Below are positions 1-7,393 of a stretch of 10,582 nucleotides of DNA, piece by piece. Source of the DNA: Desulfobacterales bacterium (GTDB lineage: Bacteria > Desulfobacterota > Desulfobacteria > Desulfobacterales > UBA2174_A); the NCBI GenBank assembly GCA_025454075.1, contig JALOPD010000112.1, positions 1 through 10,582 on the forward strand, given 5' to 3'. Position numbers and translations under genes: made by a program. The notes below the pieces were generated by a model that saw only the letters and a program-made list of their open reading frames with translations, ran no database searches and was not told where the DNA came from. Each line of letters starts with the position of its first letter. Positions within the stretch are counted from its first letter, which is position 1.

Positions 1-1271
1 ACCCGGTCGCCGCTCAAATCGACGATTTCCGTCATCTCGCCGGAGGCCAGCTTGAGCAGCCGCAGCCCCCACTGGTCCAGGCCGGCGAAGATGGGTATGA
101 CGAACAGGCTGAGGATCAGGTTTCGAACCGTGGCCGTTCCCCCCAGAAGGACGTCCGAGACCCAGTAAACGCCCATGCAGAGCACGTAGGCGCTCGCCAA
201 GAGGTGCCAGTACCGCGCCAAAGCTGCCCGCGGGCCGGCTGGCCCGGCCTCCGCGTTTGCCGGCAGGATAGCCTCGGAAACCCGCTGCCGGCCGCGCCAG
301 ATCATGACGACGAGGGCGATGGAGACGTAAGCTCCGCCCAGGCTGTAAAACATCAGGTAGAGGGATTTGCTGGCTTCCATTTCGCCGAGGACGGCGCTCG
401 CCCCGACAATCAGGGCCGCGCCCGCTGTGATGTAAAGGAGCCCGCGGTAAAGGAAGCCGGCGTCGGCGTCCTTCATCGGGAACAGACGCAGGGCGGGTGC
501 ATCCGGCGAAAAAATAACCTTGGCCGCAACCATATAAATCAGCACGTGGTAGCTCGCGATCAGGTAGATCGAAACGAACTCATAACCGATATCGCCTTTC
601 TGGAAAAAGAGGACAAACAGGAGGAAGGTGGTGACGGCGAACACGGCGATCCCCGCGATTTCCAGAATGAGACGCGACAGCACCCGTCCGAAAAACTCCA
701 TCCGTCCCAATCTCACGGAGGTGAACAGCCTTTCACGGAGGTCCCGGGTCGATCGGAAAAGCAGCCATCTCTGGAGCAGCCCCGTCGCCAGGATCGCCAG
801 CAGCGCCAGCAGGGTCAGGAAGAAACGGCCGATGCCCTTTCCGCCGGTCAGCTTGCGCCAGGCACCTTCTATTCGGTCGGATTCATCTTCCGCCTCGGTG
901 AGGGTCCCGGACAGCTTTTTCATCAGCGCCGAGGCGTTGTCGGCCAGCCGGTAAAAAATATGCCCCAGCCCGGCGTCACGGCCCTTTATGACCAGTCCGC
1001 CCTCACCCTGCACGGCCCTGGCCGCCGCCTGGCGCTTAAGCACCTGGGTCAGCTCCTTTCGCGCCTGCTCGTCGGTCAGAGCGGCCATGAAAGCGTCCAC
1101 CTGCTCCGGGGTCTGCGGTTGGGCCGGAACAGCTGCCTCCTCCGACTTGACCACGGGTTTTTTCGCCTTGGGCATTGGAAACTTCTGGGCCCAAACGCTC
1201 CCGCCAACGCAAAAAAGGAGCAGCAGGAGACACGCCATCGCCCACAAAGACCGCTTAGCGCTTTGCATCAT
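1..1271 (-). CDS. YbiO-like MscS-family mechanosensitive channel, N-terminal part (cut by left edge)
   Basis: Read on the minus strand, an open frame of 423 codons runs without a stop from an ATG at 1271 to the left edge, so the C-terminus lies outside. Residues 1-27 form a signal peptide with a hydrophobic core (ACLLLLFCVGGSVWA) and likely cleavage before QKF. A Lys/Pro/Glu-rich stretch and a polar periplasmic-type domain (PEQVDAFMAALTDEQARKEL) follow, then several hydrophobic helices, for example RFFLTLLALLAILATGLL, GIAVFAVTTFLLFVLFF and SIALVVMIW. The order and the motifs around IFSPDAPALRLFPMKD and ARYWHLLASAYVL resemble E. coli YbiO, a large moderate-conductance channel that releases solutes under osmotic downshock. 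The MscS pore helix and beta domain would lie beyond position 1, so the family call rests on the N-terminal half. A weak ribosome site (GCGAGG) precedes ATG 1271. A second ATG follows directly at 1268. Confidence 0.82.
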   Translation of the reverse strand, partial: MMQSAKRSLWAMACLLLLLFCVGGSVWAQKFPMPKAKKPVVKSEEAAVPAQPQTPEQVDAFMAALTDEQARKELTQVLKRQAAARAVQGEGGLVIKGRDAGLGHIFYRLADNASALMKKLSGTLTEAEDESDRIEGAWRKLTGGKGIGRFFLTLLALLAILATGLLQRWLLFRSTRDLRERLFTSVRLGRMEFFGRVLSRLILEIAGIAVFAVTTFLLFVLFFQKGDIGYEFVSIYLIASYHVLIYMVAAKVIFSPDAPALRLFPMKDADAGFLYRGLLYITAGAALIVGASAVLGEMEASKSLYLMFYSLGGAYVSIALVVMIWRGRQRVSEAILPANAEAGPAGPRAALARYWHLLASAYVLCMGVYWVSDVLLGGTATVRNLILSLFVIPIFAGLDQWGLRLLKLASGEMTEIVDLSGDR

Positions 1272-1404
1272 TATGGCCTCGCTTTGAGAAGAACCAAGTG
1301 ATTTTTTCCGGGCGATGCGAAACACCTCCCAGCCGACCGATGAACGAGACGCCGTTGCCCGGGAACACTTTTTTGGGAAGCAATAAGGGACCGCTCGGCT
1401 CAGG

Positions 1405-1645
1405 TTATATCACGATGTCGAAATTTTTAGCATAAATATCGAGGAGCCGGTTTTCGACGACCTCCACATAGCCGCTCCAGAACGTCCTTCGCCACGTTGA
1501 GCAGTTCCGGCACCCGGTGGATGCTTCCACAAATACCAAGGTGCGGAGATTCCATCAACTGAAAAGCGTGAACGGCCATGCGACCGGGCTCATATGATAG
1601 CATAGGTAAGATGGGATCGGCGCCGAACCACCGATACGTCTTTGT
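1405..1645 (-). pseudogene. Frameshifted remnant of an unrecognised protein gene
   Basis: On the minus strand, two adjacent frames read like one protein. The first frame is open from 1645 and reads TYRWFGADPILPMLSYEPGR, continuing through MAVHAFQLMESPHLGICGSI and HRVPELLNVAKDVLER. Near 1470 this frame turns into improbable sequence and stops at 1427. Shifting by one base there restores a helical stretch, YVEVVENRLLDIYAKNFDIV, ending in TAA at 1405. One inserted base near 1470 would explain the break. An in-frame TAG at 1646-1648 closes the upstream side. A 58-residue ORF from ATG 1603 to 1427 survives and could be called as a gene by software. I do not recognise the family. The stretch is visibly poorer in GC than the neighbouring genes. 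Confidence 0.4.
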
Positions 1646-1768
1646 CTATGAAAACGGTGCCGGCCGACGGCCGATCACGCAGAAAAGGCGGTTGCTTCCG
1701 CGTCCCTTGTCATGCTACCAAGCAAAACTCGATGGCTGACAAGAATTCGGGGCACGCCAAAATACCAA

Positions 1769-1774
1769 GAGGGG
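1769..1774 (+). promoter_or_regulatory. Ribosome binding site deciding the aminotransferase start
   Basis: GAGGGG lies 8 nt before ATG 1783. It supports this start over the upstream in-frame ATG at 1642, which has no such site and would add 47 residues unlike the family. Confidence 0.6.
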
Positions 1775-1782
1775 ATAGGCAC

Positions 1783-3117
1783 ATGCAAAAAGCGATTAAG
1801 AAGCTGGACCACACGTCCCATTTGATTCTTCAACGGACCAGCCGAAAGGAGATCGGGGAGGGCATCACCGTCATCGTCAAAGGCGAGGGCGTGTGGGTGT
1901 ACGACCAGGACGGAACTCGCTATCTGGACCTGGACGCCGGGGTGACACGGCCGGTTCACGTGGGCCACGGTTCCAGGGAACTGGCCCAGGCGGCCTACGA
2001 CCAGATGTGCCGCCTGGCCTACTTCACCCCCATGAGTTTTGCCAACGTGCCGGCCATGGAGCTGGCGGAGACCCTGGCGGGGATCGCCCCGGAGGGCATC
2101 AACCGGTTCACTTTCGAATGCGGGGGCTCCGAGGCGGTGGAAACGGCCATGAAGCTCGCCAAGCACTACCACTATTACCGCGGCGACAAGGGCCGGTTCA
2201 AGATCATGTCCCGGCGGGGCGCCTACCACGGGGTCAACGGGATCGGCCTGCGCGCTCTCGGAACGGTCATGCCCATGCGCCAGGTGATGGAGCCCCTGGC
2301 CCCCGGCGCCGCCTTCATCGAGTCCCCCTACTGCTACCGGTGCCCGCACCATCTCACCCTGCAGAACTGCGACATGGCCTGCGCCCGCGAACTGAACCGC
2401 ATTCTGGAGTTCGAAGGGCCGGAGCAGTTCTCGGTGTTCATCGGGGAACCGATACAACAGGCCTACGGCGCCTTGAAACCGCCCGCGGGCTACTGGCCCG
2501 TCATTCGAGACATCTGCGACCGCTACGGCATCCTGCTCATCATCGACGAGGTCATCTGCGGGTTCGGCCGCACCGGGAAGATGTTCGCAACGGAACACCT
2601 GGGCGTCAAGCCGGACATGATCACCATGGCCAAAGGGCTCACCAGCGGCTATGTGCCCCTGGGCGCCGTGGGGTGCACCGACCAGGTGATGGAACCCATC
2701 GAGGTCCTCAACCACCTGCACACCTACGCAAACCACCCGGTGACCTGCGCCGTCGGAGTGAAAAACATCGAAATTCTCAAGCGGGACCGCCTGGTGGAAA
2801 ACAGCGCAGCCATGGGGGACTATTTCCTGGAGGGGTTGAGGCACCTCCAGGACCACCCGTCCGTCGGCGAAGTCCGGGGCACCGGCCTCTGGCTGGCGAT
2901 CGATTTCACCATCGACAAAAAAACCCGCGCCCCCTTTCCCACCCCCAACCTGATGAATCTGCTGGTGCGGGCCAAGCAGAAAGGGGTCATCACCAAGACC
3001 ATGGGCCTGGCCCTGGAATTCGCGCCCCCGCTGACCATCCGGAAGGACGAGATCGACTTCGCGCTCAAGGTCATCGGCGAGTGCATCACGGAAGAGGAGA
3101 AGGCCCTCGGTCTGTGA
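1783..3117 (+). CDS. Class III PLP-dependent aminotransferase (aspartate aminotransferase family)
   Basis: This 444-residue protein is a fold-type I, class III aminotransferase that moves an amino group from an amine or omega-amino acid to a 2-oxo acid in the cytoplasm. The PLP signature is complete: GGSEAVETAMKLA (about 114-126) binds cofactor phosphate, RRGAYHG (144-150) follows, D255 in LLIIDEVICGFGRTG contacts the pyridine nitrogen, and K284 in ITMAKGLTSGYVPLGAV is the Schiff-base lysine, 29 residues after D255 as usual. TYANHPV replaces the common TF-GHP element. An insertion with four cysteines (C184, C187, C196, C200 in PYCYRCPHHLTLQNCDMACA) is shared, from memory, with some taurine, beta-alanine and 4-aminobutyrate transaminase relatives. 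The substrate cannot be read from sequence and no pathway partners lie beside it. The start at 1783 has a ribosome site and gives the usual family length. Its stop is 1 nt from the stop of the convergent ATPase gene. Confidence 0.9.
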   Translation: MQKAIKKLDHTSHLILQRTSRKEIGEGITVIVKGEGVWVYDQDGTRYLDLDAGVTRPVHVGHGSRELAQAAYDQMCRLAYFTPMSFANVPAMELAETLAGIAPEGINRFTFECGGSEAVETAMKLAKHYHYYRGDKGRFKIMSRRGAYHGVNGIGLRALGTVMPMRQVMEPLAPGAAFIESPYCYRCPHHLTLQNCDMACARELNRILEFEGPEQFSVFIGEPIQQAYGALKPPAGYWPVIRDICDRYGILLIIDEVICGFGRTGKMFATEHLGVKPDMITMAKGLTSGYVPLGAVGCTDQVMEPIEVLNHLHTYANHPVTCAVGVKNIEILKRDRLVENSAAMGDYFLEGLRHLQDHPSVGEVRGTGLWLAIDFTIDKKTRAPFPTPNLMNLLVRAKQKGVITKTMGLALEFAPPLTIRKDEIDFALKVIGECITEEEKALGL

Positions 3118-3118
3118 C

Positions 3119-4261
3119 CTATAGGGTGCCGGAAGCCAGCATATCGGCAAAGTCTCGGAAGGGTAAAACCTCGATGCCGTCCTGGGTGCGCAGGGCGGGC
3201 CCGCAGGGGTAGACAATCAATCGGCGCTTCAGCCCTTTGAGCAGGGCCGCGGCGCGCAGGCCCTTGCACCAACTCTCGGTGAAGCTGCCGCCGGACTTTG
3301 CTTCGATCGCAACGAATTGCCGGCCCCGGGCGAGCAGAAAATCAACTTCGGCCGCTGCGCCCTCGGAGGCCGCCCAAAAATAGACCTCATCGCAAATGCC
3401 GCGGTAATCCCGGTAAGCCCGGATGATCTGGGCCACCAACCCCTCGAACAAGGCGCCGCGCTCCTCGGTGATCACTTCTCCGAAAGATCGTTTCATGGCT
3501 CGCACCAGACCCGGATCGCACCAGTACCATTTGGGATGCTTGCGTTCTCGGACTCGCAGCTTGGCCTCATACGCCGGAAGCCGAAAACACAGCAGCGTCT
3601 CTTCGAGGATGTCCAAATAGGCCGACACCGTTGTCCGCGCCACACCGGCATCCCGCGCGATGGTGCTCACGTTGATCGCCTGGCCATGGAAAAGGGCCGC
3701 CACGGGCAGGAACCTCGCAAAACCCGGCAGGCTTCTGACCAACGCCTCGGCCTGAACCTCTTCTTTCAGATAAAACTGGGCATAGGCGGCCAGCGTGTCG
3801 GCTTTGGCGTCGGAGTCCCACACAACCGGCAGAAGGCCGAATTGCAGTGCCTGGTCGAGGTTGAATTTCCCGCCGAGTTCCTCGGGGACGAAGGGGTGCA
3901 TCGCGCGGCGCAGGGCACGGCCGGCCAGCAGGTTCACGCCGGCACGCTTCAACTTGCGGGCGCTCGAACCGCACAAGACGAAACGCAGCCGCTTTTCCTC
4001 GATAAAACGGTGCACCTCGTTCAAGAGCCCCGGCAGCCGCTGGACCTCGTCGACGATCACCCAGGCCCCCGGTTGAACCGCCCGCACCTCATCTGCGAAA
4101 AGCCCCGGACGTGCCAGCAGCTGCTGGTATTTTTCTTCATAAAGCAGGTCGATCACATGGGCATCGGGAAAAGTCGCGCGCAGCCAGGTGCTCTTTCCGG
4201 AGCCGCGAGGCCCCATGAGAAAAAAACTTTGCCGGGAGGGGTTGAGGATACGAGCAATCAT
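3119..4261 (-). CDS. AAA_14 / DUF4143 ATPase
   Basis: The product has 380 residues and the usual two-part build of AAA_14/DUF4143 proteins. The N-terminal P-loop ATPase has Walker A GPRGSGKST (17-25), Walker B WVIVDEVQ (D71, E72) and a sensor-like LCGSSARKLK (97-106). A helix-turn-helix-like segment (about 197-222, STIARDAGVARTTVSAYLDI) precedes the DUF4143 domain. That domain carries FEGLVAQII, EVDFLLARG and FVAIEAKSGG, a spacing resembling a PD-(D/E)XK nuclease core (E273, D307, E320, K322). The cellular role of the family is unclear. These genes are common in accessory DNA and usually stand alone, as here. I chose ATG 4261 because relatives start with MI-R-L close to the P-loop. ATG 4282 would add seven residues, and neither start has a clear ribosome site. 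A strong promoter lies just upstream, so the gene is probably its own transcription unit. Confidence 0.88.
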   Translation of the reverse strand: MIARILNPSRQSFFLMGPRGSGKSTWLRATFPDAHVIDLLYEEKYQQLLARPGLFADEVRAVQPGAWVIVDEVQRLPGLLNEVHRFIEEKRLRFVLCGSSARKLKRAGVNLLAGRALRRAMHPFVPEELGGKFNLDQALQFGLLPVVWDSDAKADTLAAYAQFYLKEEVQAEALVRSLPGFARFLPVAALFHGQAINVSTIARDAGVARTTVSAYLDILEETLLCFRLPAYEAKLRVRERKHPKWYWCDPGLVRAMKRSFGEVITEERGALFEGLVAQIIRAYRDYRGICDEVYFWAASEGAAAEVDFLLARGRQFVAIEAKSGGSFTESWCKGLRAAALLKGLKRRLIVYPCGPALRTQDGIEVLPFRDFADMLASGTL

Positions 4262-4272
4262 AGTTGACCAGC

Positions 4273-4301
4273 ATGACGTCATTTTTCGTCGAAATTTGAC
4301 G
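4273..4301 (-). promoter_or_regulatory. Possible operator: palindromes between promoter and start
   Basis: Just downstream of the ATPase promoter, ATGACGTCAT (4273-4282) is a perfect 10-bp palindrome. Next to it CGTC (4287-4290) and GACG (4298-4301) form inverted arms around AAATTT. The repeated TGACG/CGTCA element between the transcription start and the start codon is what a repressor site could look like. No regulator is known, so this is a suggestion only. Confidence 0.25.
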
Positions 4302-4303
4302 GG

Positions 4304-4332
4304 ATTCTATACAATCGCCTTGGGTTTGTCAA
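4304..4332 (-). promoter_or_regulatory. Sigma-70 type promoter of the DUF4143 ATPase gene
   Basis: On the minus strand, a perfect -35 TTGACA (4327-4332) is followed after exactly 17 bp by TAGAAT (4304-4309), five of six matches to the -10 consensus. Transcription would begin near 4297 and give a leader of about 36 nt to ATG 4261. The site lies in the 97-bp gap behind the quinone oxidoreductase gene on the same strand, so the ATPase need not depend on read-through. Confidence 0.65.
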
Positions 4333-4358
4333 TCACGCCGCCGGTGAAGGCATGGTGG

Positions 4359-5357
4359 CTAAAGCCCTTGTCCGCCCGCGGGGACTTCCAGGATCACCTT
4401 GCCGATGTTGCGGTTCTCCTTCACGTGGGCGTGCGCAGCCTCGGCCTCGGTGATGGGGAAGACCCGATCGATCACCGGCTGGAGTTCCCCGGAGGCGAGC
4501 ATGGGGAGGAAGCGACCCTCGAAGCGGCGGGTGATCTTGATCCTCTCAGAGATCGGGCGGGGTCGAAGCCTGGAGCCGATCAGGCGCAGGCTCCCGCCCA
4601 GGACCCGCCCCAGGTCGATTTCCGCCCGGCTGCCGCCCATCAGCCCGATGTTCACCAGCCGGCCGCCGGGCGCCAACACCTCGAGGTTGCGCTTGAGGTA
4701 GGCCGCGCCGACGGGGTCCAGGACCAGGTCCACCCCCCGGCCTTCGGCGTGCGCCTTGATCTCCACGGCAAAATCCTGGTTCTTGTGGTCGATGGCCACG
4801 GTGGCGCCCCACCGGCGGCACGCCGCCAGCTTCTCCGCCGAGCCCGCCGTCGCATATACCGTGGCGCCGACCGCGGCCGCCATCTGGATGGCTGCCGTGC
4901 CCACCCCGCTGGCCCCCGCGTGGATCAGAACCTTCCGGCCGGCCTGCAGCCGCCCCTCGATGAACAGGTTCAGAAACGCCGTCAGCCAGGCCTCGGGCAC
5001 GGCCGCCCCCTGGGCAAAAGACCACCCGTCGGGCAGCCGCATCAGCAGCCCATGATGGACGGCGGCCCGCTCCGCATACCCGCCGCCCGGCAGCAGGGCC
5101 ATCACCCGCTCCCCGGGCTGCCAACCCTGCGCGGCATCCCCGACGGCCGCGATCGTCCCGGCCATCTCCAGCCCCAGGACGTCCGTCACGCCCGGCGGCG
5201 GGGGGTATTGCCCCCGGGCCTGCAGCAGGTCCGCCCGGTTAACGGCGGTTGCCCGCACCGCCACCAGCACCTCCTCCGGTCCCATCGCCGGATCCGGAGC
5301 CTTCTCCCATATCAGGCGCGGCGCCTGACCGCCCGCCTTGACCAGGATCACTTTCAT
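4359..5357 (-). CDS. NAD(P)H:quinone oxidoreductase, zinc-free MDR family (PIG3/QOR type)
   Basis: This 332-residue cytoplasmic enzyme belongs to the medium-chain dehydrogenase/reductase superfamily and probably reduces quinones or related enones with NAD(P)H. The N-terminal GroES-like domain has NRADLLQARGQYPPPPG (about 39-55) and the DVLGLEMAGTI element. The nucleotide-binding Rossmann domain has LIHAGASGVGTAAIQMA (about 145-160). The catalytic zinc ligands of alcohol dehydrogenases and a structural zinc lobe are absent, as in QOR and TP53I3/PIG3. PPPPG and PEAWLTAF favour the PIG3 subgroup. The C-terminus, with NRNIGKVILEV, is complete. A strong ribosome site (GGAGG, 5362-5366) precedes the ATG. 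It is divergent from the actin-like gene with 128 bp between them. The physiological substrate is not evident. Confidence 0.9.
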   Translation of the reverse strand: MKVILVKAGGQAPRLIWEKAPDPAMGPEEVLVAVRATAVNRADLLQARGQYPPPPGVTDVLGLEMAGTIAAVGDAAQGWQPGERVMALLPGGGYAERAAVHHGLLMRLPDGWSFAQGAAVPEAWLTAFLNLFIEGRLQAGRKVLIHAGASGVGTAAIQMAAAVGATVYATAGSAEKLAACRRWGATVAIDHKNQDFAVEIKAHAEGRGVDLVLDPVGAAYLKRNLEVLAPGGRLVNIGLMGGSRAEIDLGRVLGGSLRLIGSRLRPRPISERIKITRRFEGRFLPMLASGELQPVIDRVFPITEAEAAHAHVKENRNIGKVILEVPAGGQGL

Positions 5358-5388
5358 TTTTCCTCCAGTGAAAAAATCTTGTTATCAT

Positions 5389-5398
5389 TTGAGCTCAA
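5389..5398. promoter_or_regulatory. 10-bp palindrome in the divergent intergenic region
   Basis: TTGAGCTCAA is a perfect palindrome 31 bp upstream of the quinone oxidoreductase start and 87 bp upstream of the actin-like gene. It could be a regulator site for the divergent pair, but it is short and no second copy was seen. I found no convincing promoter hexamers in this 128-bp gap. Confidence 0.2.
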
Positions 5399-5485
5399 GA
5401 AAATCGGCTGCCGGACCGATGATATCAAAAAAGAACCTTCCCCGGATGCATACGGCCGCCGGCAAAACGGGCCGAGGAGGACTTC

Positions 5486-6589
5486 ATGGAGATTCTGGGC
5501 ATCGATATCGGGTTCGGCTTCACCAAGGCCACCAACGGGACGGACACCATCATCTTCAAGTCCCTGCTCGGCGACTCGGCCGAAATCCAGTACTGGGCGG
5601 ACTTTGGGGAGAACCGTTCGGCCGATCACATCCAGGTGACCATCGACGGCAAGTCCTATTTCATCGGGGACCTGGCCGAACAGCAGTCCCGGACGCCCAA
5701 ATTCACGCTGGACCAGGAAAAACTCATCACGGAATACGTCCGGGTCCTGGCCCTCACGGCGGCCGGCCTGCTGACCAAGAACGGCCACCAGGTGAATGTC
5801 CCGGTCAACGTGGTCTCGGGGCTCCCGATCGGCTTTTTCAAACGCAACCACGAACGGTTCCATGGGATCCTTTCCGGGCACCACTCGGTGGCTTACCACT
5901 CTCCCCACGGCCAGGTGACCACCAAGGAAATCTACATCAACAAGGTGCGCATGCTGCCCCAGCCCCTCGGCAGCATTCTCAACCTCCTGATGGACGGGAA
6001 CGGGAACGTTTCCAACAAAGAACTCGCCGGCCAGAAGATCGGCGTGGTCGACATCGGCTTTCGCACGACCGACTTCACGATCATGGACCGCATGCGTCAC
6101 ATCGACCGCGGCAGCCGCACCATCGACAGCGGGATGTCCAAGGCCTTCGGCCTGATCGCCCAGAAGCTCCAGGAGAAATGCGGGGTGTCGGTCGAGCTGT
6201 ACCGGCTCTACCAGGCCGTCGAGGAGGGCGCCATCCGCATGCGCGGCAAGGCCATCAACTTCGCCAGCATCCGGGACCAGGTGTTCGAGCAGTTGGCCGG
6301 TTCCATCGCCGGCGAGATCGACCGGCTGTGGGCCCACGACTGGGACATCGATCTGATCGTCCTGACCGGCGGCGGATCCCGTGAACTGGCCCGCCACCTC
6401 AAGCCGCTGATCGACGGCAACGTGGTGCCTCTGGAGCCCCACATCGATTCACGGCTGAACAACGTCTTCGGCTATGTAAAGTACGGAAAATTTGCGTGGG
6501 GAGCCGCCGCCTCGAAATCGGCCGATGGGTCGTCGCTCGGCGGCAGGCACGAGGACCCGGAGCGGAACGGCGCGGCAGCGGCGGTTTGA
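5486..6589 (+). CDS. ParM/StbA-like actin-family ATPase
   Basis: The 367-residue product has the three nucleotide-binding motifs of the actin/Hsp70 fold in the right order: phosphate-1 GIDIGFGFTKA (5-15), phosphate-2 GVVDIGFRTTDFTI (186-199) and the adenosine motif VLTGGGSREL (292-301). The closing segment NNVFGYVKYGKFAWG (325-339) matches the end of ParM-type plasmid segregation actins. These polymerise into filaments in the cytoplasm and push or position DNA through an adaptor (ParR) and a centromere (parC). No ParR-like gene follows and no iterons are visible in the 128 bp upstream. The last 27 residues are polar and low in complexity. The ribosome site GAGGAGG (5474-5480) lies 5 nt before the ATG. 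It may be a chromosomal ParM relative with another role, or a remnant of an integrated plasmid. Confidence 0.85.
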   Translation: MEILGIDIGFGFTKATNGTDTIIFKSLLGDSAEIQYWADFGENRSADHIQVTIDGKSYFIGDLAEQQSRTPKFTLDQEKLITEYVRVLALTAAGLLTKNGHQVNVPVNVVSGLPIGFFKRNHERFHGILSGHHSVAYHSPHGQVTTKEIYINKVRMLPQPLGSILNLLMDGNGNVSNKELAGQKIGVVDIGFRTTDFTIMDRMRHIDRGSRTIDSGMSKAFGLIAQKLQEKCGVSVELYRLYQAVEEGAIRMRGKAINFASIRDQVFEQLAGSIAGEIDRLWAHDWDIDLIVLTGGGSRELARHLKPLIDGNVVPLEPHIDSRLNNVFGYVKYGKFAWGAAASKSADGSSLGGRHEDPERNGAAAAV

Positions 6590-6605
6590 TCCCGGCATCG
6601 GACGG

Positions 6606-6630
6606 GCCGGATGGCAATAAATCATCCGGC
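6606..6630. terminator. Hairpin between convergent genes
   Basis: GCCGGATG (6606-6613) and CATCCGGC (6623-6630) form a perfect 8-bp stem with a 9-nt AT-rich loop. It lies between the stops of the actin-like gene (6589) and the YkgJ gene (6656). No T-run follows on either side, so it is not a textbook intrinsic terminator. The position suggests a 3'-end structure for one or both transcripts. Confidence 0.4.
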
Positions 6631-6655
6631 GGCGGCCGGATGCACGCAGCGGCGC

Positions 6656-7309
6656 TCAGCGAGACCCGGGTGACGAGGCCGTCCCGCGCTCGATGAGACG
6701 AAGCACGATTTCAACCGGCCGCCCCAGCAGAAAGTCCAGCATCTCGGCCTCAAGCCCCCCTTGTGCGACCATCAGCCGTCGAATTTCGGCATCATAGCGG
6801 ACCATTCCGGCCAGCTCGCTCTCGACCTCGGCTCGGCCCCGGCCGGGCCTTCGCTCCAGAAGCCGCCGGAGGCCGTCGACATCGCAGCGCCGCTCATGAT
6901 CTTCGATCAGCTCCCACAACCCTTTGACGTCGGCCAGCAGGTCCCGGCGGGACAGGCGCCCGCGGCGGTAGGTCTGTTCGAGCCGCGCGGTGTCCCGGCA
7001 CTCCAGGAGCCGGCACTCCAGAGGCCGGTCGGCGTAGATGCGGCAGGCGCCCGTGCGGTCATCCAGGAAGCGGCAGGCCCAGCTCTCGCCGCGGCCCTTG
7101 ATCTTGATGATGTCGCCGTCGACGCGGACGAGCCCGCCCTGCACCGGGTCCGTCGCCCACTCGCCCCTGCGGATGGTGTAAAGGTGCCGGGTGTGGATGG
7201 CGCCCTGCTCCACCCGTCCGCGATCCTCCTGGTGCAGGGCCGGCCCGCCCTTGCGGCAGCACGTCCCGCAGCGCGAACAGGTTGAGCGAGAAGAAGGGGC
7301 CGGTTTCAT
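6656..7309 (-). CDS. YkgJ-family cysteine cluster protein
   Basis: This 217-residue protein shows the YkgJ (zinc/iron-chelating, formerly UPF0153) pattern. There is an N-terminal CSRCGTCCRKGGPALHQED (C11, C14, C17, C18), then C79, C89 in TGACRIYADRP, C99 in the typical RPLEC, and C104. The cysteines probably hold a metal or an iron-sulfur centre. The molecular function of the family is not established. The C-terminal half (about 105-217) is rich in Arg and Glu, helical, and without recognisable motifs apart from C142. I chose ATG 7309, which puts the cysteine cluster ten residues from the start as in relatives. An in-frame ATG at 7381 would add a Gly/Ala-rich stretch and crowd the promoter of the divergent gene. 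No good ribosome site is visible at either start. Confidence 0.82.
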   Translation of the reverse strand: MKPAPSSRSTCSRCGTCCRKGGPALHQEDRGRVEQGAIHTRHLYTIRRGEWATDPVQGGLVRVDGDIIKIKGRGESWACRFLDDRTGACRIYADRPLECRLLECRDTARLEQTYRRGRLSRRDLLADVKGLWELIEDHERRCDVDGLRRLLERRPGRGRAEVESELAGMVRYDAEIRRLMVAQGGLEAEMLDFLLGRPVEIVLRLIERGTASSPGSR

Positions 7310-7393
7310 TCCGTGCGGTATATCAAAGCCCCCGGACCCTGGCAAGCCGGCGTTCCCCCGACCGGATGCCGCCCCGCCCATTCAAACAATCCT

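Larger units (their letters stand above)
1272..1782. other. 510-bp gap with no intact gene
   Basis: This gap separates the channel gene (minus) from the aminotransferase (plus). It must hold both promoters, but I see no convincing -35/-10 pair for either gene. The part from 1405 to 1645 looks like a decayed coding fragment and is listed separately. From 1646 to 1782 I see only the aminotransferase ribosome site. The aminotransferase frame is open upstream to an ATG at 1642, but that extension (rich in Arg, Lys and Gly) does not look like protein of this family. Confidence 0.6.

Noticed and set aside
204..1301. Long plus-strand open frame (365 codons) over the channel gene
   Set aside because: Its translation is rich in Arg, Gln, Gly and His with no domain, while the minus strand encodes a signal peptide and ordered membrane helices. 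It is a GC-driven shadow.
1642..1782. 47-residue N-terminal extension of the aminotransferase
   Set aside because: No ribosome site at ATG 1642, Arg/Lys-rich sequence unlike the family, and a good ribosome site at the internal ATG 1783.
1675..3216. 513-codon minus-strand frame opposite the aminotransferase
   Set aside because: It mirrors a gene with every PLP motif intact, and its own translation shows no recognisable motif.
4188..5639. 483-codon plus-strand frame spanning two minus-strand genes and the actin gene start
   Set aside because: It crosses gene boundaries and the divergent intergenic gap and has low-complexity His/Arg/Pro-rich translation. The overlapping genes have clear families.
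5354..6442. 362-codon minus-strand frame opposite the actin-like gene
   Set aside because: Shadow of a frame with three ordered ATPase motifs and a strong ribosome site.
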